DNA of 9,004 bases from Gemmatimonadota bacterium (GTDB taxonomy: Bacteria > Gemmatimonadota > Gemmatimonadetes > Gemmatimonadales > Gemmatimonadaceae): the NCBI GenBank assembly GCA_003222065.1, contig QHUV01000163.1, forward strand, positions 1-9,004, written 5' to 3'. The notes under the pieces were generated by a model that searched no databases, had not been told where the DNA came from, and saw only the letters and a program-made list of their open reading frames with translations. The number at the start of each line of letters is the position of its first letter. Within the stretch, counting starts at the first letter, position 1. Positions 6,103 through 9,004 of the stretch are shown here, piece by piece. The position numbers and the translations under genes are program-made.

Positions 6103-9004
6103 CTAGCGCATCTCGTAGCGGTTTATCGTCGCGCCGTCGCGGCCGGCGGAGAGCACAAGCACATATCGGCCTCGCGCCACGACGTCGGCGATCCAGCGAG
6201 TACCAGTGCGAGCCGCGCCCTCATTCGGCAGCGTTAGGCGGAACGCGTTTCGGGCGGCAGCGTCGAGGACGACGATGCGCGACCCGAAACGCTCCGCGGC
6301 CGCCACGCGATCGATCCCTTCCGCATGCACAAGGTCGAGCGACGGAGGAAGATCGGCGACACGCGCCAGGGTCGTCGCCGACATCGCGCGCCAGACGCGG
6401 GACACGTTAGGCGAATGCTCGACGCACAACGTGCCACGGCCGTCGATCTCCGATGCGCAGGAGGGAAACCCCTCGAGCTCGGCGAGGAACCGGTCGCCCG
6501 CCGCATCCGTCCCACGTAGCTCCCAACGTGCCGATGCGGTCATCGCCATCAACATCGGCATCAACGAGCTGCCCGCGTTCCGCGCGCCACGAAGGTGGGC
6601 GAAGGTCGACCAGACAGCACCGCCGTCCGAGAACGCGGCAAGCGGCTGCGCCATCGGCTCACCGACGTGCTGGCTACTGGAGCCCAGGCGTCGATAAGTC
6701 TTGGGGTGCTTGCCGCCGACGGTATCGGTCACGACGACAATGCTCCAATCACCGTCGCCGTGCCCGACGACGATCCACGAGCCATGAGCGCGATCGATCA
6801 TCAGTTGTGGCTCCTCGATCAGCGGAAAGCGCTGGCGCCACAAGATTGGTACGTTGCCGAGCGCGTCCGCGGCAATCCGCTCGGCGCGCAGCTCCAGGCT
6901 GTCGGCGCCGTGAGCCTCCAGCGCGAGCACGGTCTCGTCATCCAGAAACACGAGCTTCATCGCGTCGCTCGTGCGGGGCCGGGCCGCTGAATCGGCGAGC
7001 CGCCCGATGAGATAGCGCGCGGAGCCTGCCTCCCCGCGGCGCGGCGCATGGTATTGAGTCACGGCGAATGCGGAGCCGTTAGGCGATGCCGCGAGAGATA
7101 GGCCGCCGCCAGCAATCCGTACCATGCCGGCCGGTGTTACCCGCGCCGCGGACCAAGCGAGCGAGGGAAGCCGGTGGATGAGCCAACCATCACCTGACAG
7201 GAACACACCGCCGCCGAGCGCGGCGAAGCTCGTGAGGAATCCCACGGCGCGCCACCAGCGTTGCGAGACGGTAAGAAACGCCGCGCCGAGGCCAAAGAGC
7301 ATGATCGCGGTGGATATCGCGAGAGGGTGAGAGATGAGGGCGGCCGGCCGCTCGGCGGCAACCGGCCAGAGTGACGCGCCCATCACGGCTGCGATGCTCC
7401 CGAGCCCTCCCACCAGCCACCATGCCTCACGAGTGAGCCGCTGGCCGGAGCCACGACTTGCATCCGTCCGTACACGTCGCACGGTGTGTACAGTCAGCGC
7501 GATCGCGATGGAGAGCGCCACTAACAACGCGAGTTGGCGCACGGGATCGGCCCATAGGACGACTCGCGCCGCCACGACGAGTCGCGCGATCGTCACGGCG
7601 GCCGTCACTGCCACGGCCGCGGTTAGCGTCGGGCGAACCAGGACAAAGACGATCGCGACGGACCGTCCGCCCTTGGCGACACCGACGCTCACCTCCGTCA
7701 GATCCGCGTAGGCGACGGCCCGATAGCTCGATGCCGCTTCGCGCAACGTGGCAAGCGCGAGCGCAGTCTCGGCCGGTACGCCCTCGAACCAGTAGGCCCG
7801 ATCGCGATCAAGCGCGACGACGACGCCGGTAGTCGGAGACCGAACCGCGGTGATCGACGCGGCGACGGGAAGCTCCATGCGATCCTCGCCGACGATCCGC
7901 TCGCGAATCGCCTGGATCCGCCGCGCAAGGCTCGGATGCGTCGCCGCGCGCTCGACGGCGTGCGGCCAGCGCCGCGGCACCCGGCTGTAAACGTGCAGCT
8001 TGGTGAGTGCGCTGACGAGCGCTCCGGCGTCACCCGTGAGCGCGACGGCGCGCGCGTCGCTCGCCGTCTCGGCGTCGCGTCGCCGAGATGTTCGCTTGGC
8101 CAACATGATCGCAATCAGCGCGGGAATGCACCAGCTGACCGGCGTCGCCGCGCTTGGCCAGGTGCTGACGAAGAGGGCGGGGAGCACCGCCGTCAGCGCG
8201 GCGAGGAGCAGCCCACCCGCGCGCGCGCGCCGCAAACGCGCTGCGAACTGCTCGTGATGCGCGACCTCGTGAGCGAAGACGGCGACGATCTCATCGTCCG
8301 TGAGCGTCGCGAGGAGCGTGTCGCCTAACGCGACGGCGGGATGTGACAATGACGGGATGGCGAAGGCGTTCATGACGTACCCGCCGGGCGCGCCGTATCG
8401 ATAGATCTCCGGCGGCCGCGTGAGCGCCGAACCGGCCCGGTCGAGAATCGCGTCGAGTCGCGCCATCAGCTCGGGGCGGGCCACGGTGCGGAGGGGCGCG
8501 GCCCGATGGAGCGCCAGGAAGACGCGCACGTACTGGCGCTGCCAGACGAGGATGACGGCCGCGAACGCGGCGCCGCTGCCGAGCGCGACACGGACCGCGG
8601 CCTGCGTGTTGTTAGGCGCAACGCCAACGGCGAGTGACGTCACGAGCGCCGGCGCGAAGGCGGCAAGTAACCATACTCCGGTCTGCCCGATGGCAGAAAA
8701 GATGGCGTAGCGGAGGAACGCGAAGGCGCTCCACCGTTCGCCGAACAACGCGCGGCGAAGGGGATACGAGCTGACCAGCAACGCGATCCAGAGCAGCGGG
8801 AGCGCCCAAAGTGCGTCGTCCGCGAAGAGGACGGTGACGGCGAGCGCACCGACGAGGGTGAAGCCCGCGAGCCGGCGGCGGCGCTCGAACAACAGCTCCG
8901 GCAAAACGGGGTCGTCGGCGCGCGCGAGGACACTCCGCCCGGTCCACCAGGCGATGACCGCGGGTGCGAGCGCGAGGCCAAGCGCGAAGAGCGGCGAGAT
9001 ATCG
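6103..9004 (-). CDS. Large membrane M48-type metalloprotease fused to a C-terminal domain; start lies beyond right edge
   Basis: The minus-strand frame is open from the right edge to TAG at 6103-6105, giving 966 visible residues. A TTG at 8904 could be taken as the start, but upstream codons read DISPLFALGLALAPAVIAWW, a clear membrane helix, and the base at 9004 rules out an ATG immediately before it; the true start is therefore outside. In visible-residue numbering: membrane helices near 4-20, 47-80, 95-124 and 136-155; an M48 catalytic domain about 165-375 with the zinc motif HEVAH at 245-249 (8257-8271) and the third ligand Glu312 in AETASD; two helices at 263-302 inside it; a soluble stretch about 380-445; five or more helices from about 447 to 603; and a soluble C-terminal region (620-966) rich in short beta strands, for example SPNGSAFAVT and WSIVVVTD, suggestive of a beta-propeller-like domain. 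M48 proteases (HtpX, Ste24, BlaR1-like) cleave membrane or envelope proteins; the substrate is unknown. Ordinary M48 proteins are about 300-500 residues. Confidence 0.9.
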   Translation of the reverse strand, partial: DISPLFALGLALAPAVIAWWTGRSVLARADDPVLPELLFERRRRLAGFTLVGALAVTVLFADDALWALPLLWIALLVSSYPLRRALFGERWSAFAFLRYAIFSAIGQTGVWLLAAFAPALVTSLAVGVAPNNTQAAVRVALGSGAAFAAVILVWQRQYVRVFLALHRAAPLRTVARPELMARLDAILDRAGSALTRPPEIYRYGAPGGYVMNAFAIPSLSHPAVALGDTLLATLTDDEIVAVFAHEVAHHEQFAARLRRARAGGLLLAALTAVLPALFVSTWPSAATPVSWCIPALIAIMLAKRTSRRRDAETASDARAVALTGDAGALVSALTKLHVYSRVPRRWPHAVERAATHPSLARRIQAIRERIVGEDRMELPVAASITAVRSPTTGVVVALDRDRAYWFEGVPAETALALATLREAASSYRAVAYADLTEVSVGVAKGGRSVAIVFVLVRPTLTAAVAVTAAVTIARLVVAARVVLWADPVRQLALLVALSIAIALTVHTVRRVRTDASRGSGQRLTREAWWLVGGLGSIAAVMGASLWPVAAERPAALISHPLAISTAIMLFGLGAAFLTVSQRWWRAVGFLTSFAALGGGVFLSGDGWLIHRLPSLAWSAARVTPAGMVRIAGGGLSLAASPNGSAFAVTQYHAPRRGEAGSARYLIGRLADSAARPRTSDAMKLVFLDDETVLALEAHGADSLELRAERIAADALGNVPILWRQRFPLIEEPQLMIDRAHGSWIVVGHGDGDWSIVVVTDTVGGKHPKTYRRLGSSSQHVGEPMAQPLAAFSDGGAVWSTFAHLRGARNAGSSLMPMLMAMTASARWELRGTDAAGDRFLAELEGFPSCASEIDGRGTLCVEHSPNVSRVWRAMSATTLARVADLPPSLDLVHAEGIDRVAAAERFGSRIVVLDAAARNAFRLTLPNEGAARTGTRWIADVVARGRYVLVLSAGRDGATINRYEMR
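6232..7085. repeat. Dispersed 9-mer CGTTAGGCG, densest cluster of three copies
   Basis: CGTTAGGCG occurs at 6232-6240, 6405-6413 and 7077-7085 within the M48 gene. On either strand it also occurs exactly at 764-772 and 8322-8330. GTTAGGCG is at 8611-8618 and GTTAGGC at 3512-3518, and a one-base variant, CGTTAGGTG, is at 1099-1107. These are short scattered matches, not a tandem array; function unknown. Confidence 0.7.

Noticed and set aside
5283..6410. Plus-strand open frame of 375 codons across the amidohydrolase end and the M48 C-terminus
   Set aside because: It overlaps two genes with clear family motifs in other frames; its translation is Arg-rich low-complexity sequence.
8902..8904. TTG as start codon of the M48 protease
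   Set aside because: The frame stays open to the window edge and the upstream codons encode a good membrane helix, so the gene continues beyond the window.

Overview
The window is GC-rich, densely coding bacterial DNA. A short PadR regulator followed directly by a MacB-like permease of the 'ADOP' type, a secreted S10 serine carboxypeptidase, a secreted amidohydrolase and a large membrane M48 protease together suggest a soil-type Gemmatimonadota or Acidobacteriota chromosome, most likely Gemmatimonadota. This is inference from gene content; there is no rRNA or other marker gene. I see no tRNA, rRNA, CRISPR array, insertion sequence or prophage gene.

Layout, left to right. Bases 1-1079 (minus strand) hold the N-terminal ~360 residues of an ADOP-type ABC transporter permease that runs off the left edge. 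Its probable regulator padR (1101-1430, minus) lies 21 bases upstream of it, so the two look like an operon. Upstream of padR is a perfect 24-bp inverted repeat with a 10-nt centre (1463-1520). Next comes a 57-codon gene of unknown function (1545-1718, minus), a short triple tandem repeat (1801-1845), an S10 carboxypeptidase (1844-3475, minus) and a TauE/SafE-type membrane permease (3513-4448, minus). The last two are 37 bases apart and probably co-transcribed. A 161-bp divergent gap (4449-4609) leads to a plus-strand amidohydrolase (4610-6084). It is broken: an apparent internal deletion joins two well-preserved halves out of frame. Facing it, and ending 18 bases away, is a very large minus-strand M48-type membrane protease fused to a C-terminal domain (6103-9004). 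Its coding frame stays open through the right edge, so its start is outside the window.

Functionally this is mostly an envelope neighbourhood: export or permease functions (ADOP, TauE) and exported or membrane hydrolases (S10, amidohydrolase, M48). Nothing ties all the genes into one pathway. Most start codons lack a clear Shine-Dalgarno sequence; the permease is the exception, with AGGAG three bases before ATG.

I found no obviously new multi-gene system. The observations most worth following are the perfect inverted repeat before padR, whose arms each contain a pseudo-palindrome; a 9-mer, CGTTAGGCG, present five times on either strand with two further 7-8 base matches, in several reading frames and three times forcing a rare Leu codon (TTA or CTA); the deletion-plus-frameshift in the amidohydrolase; and the M48 fusion.
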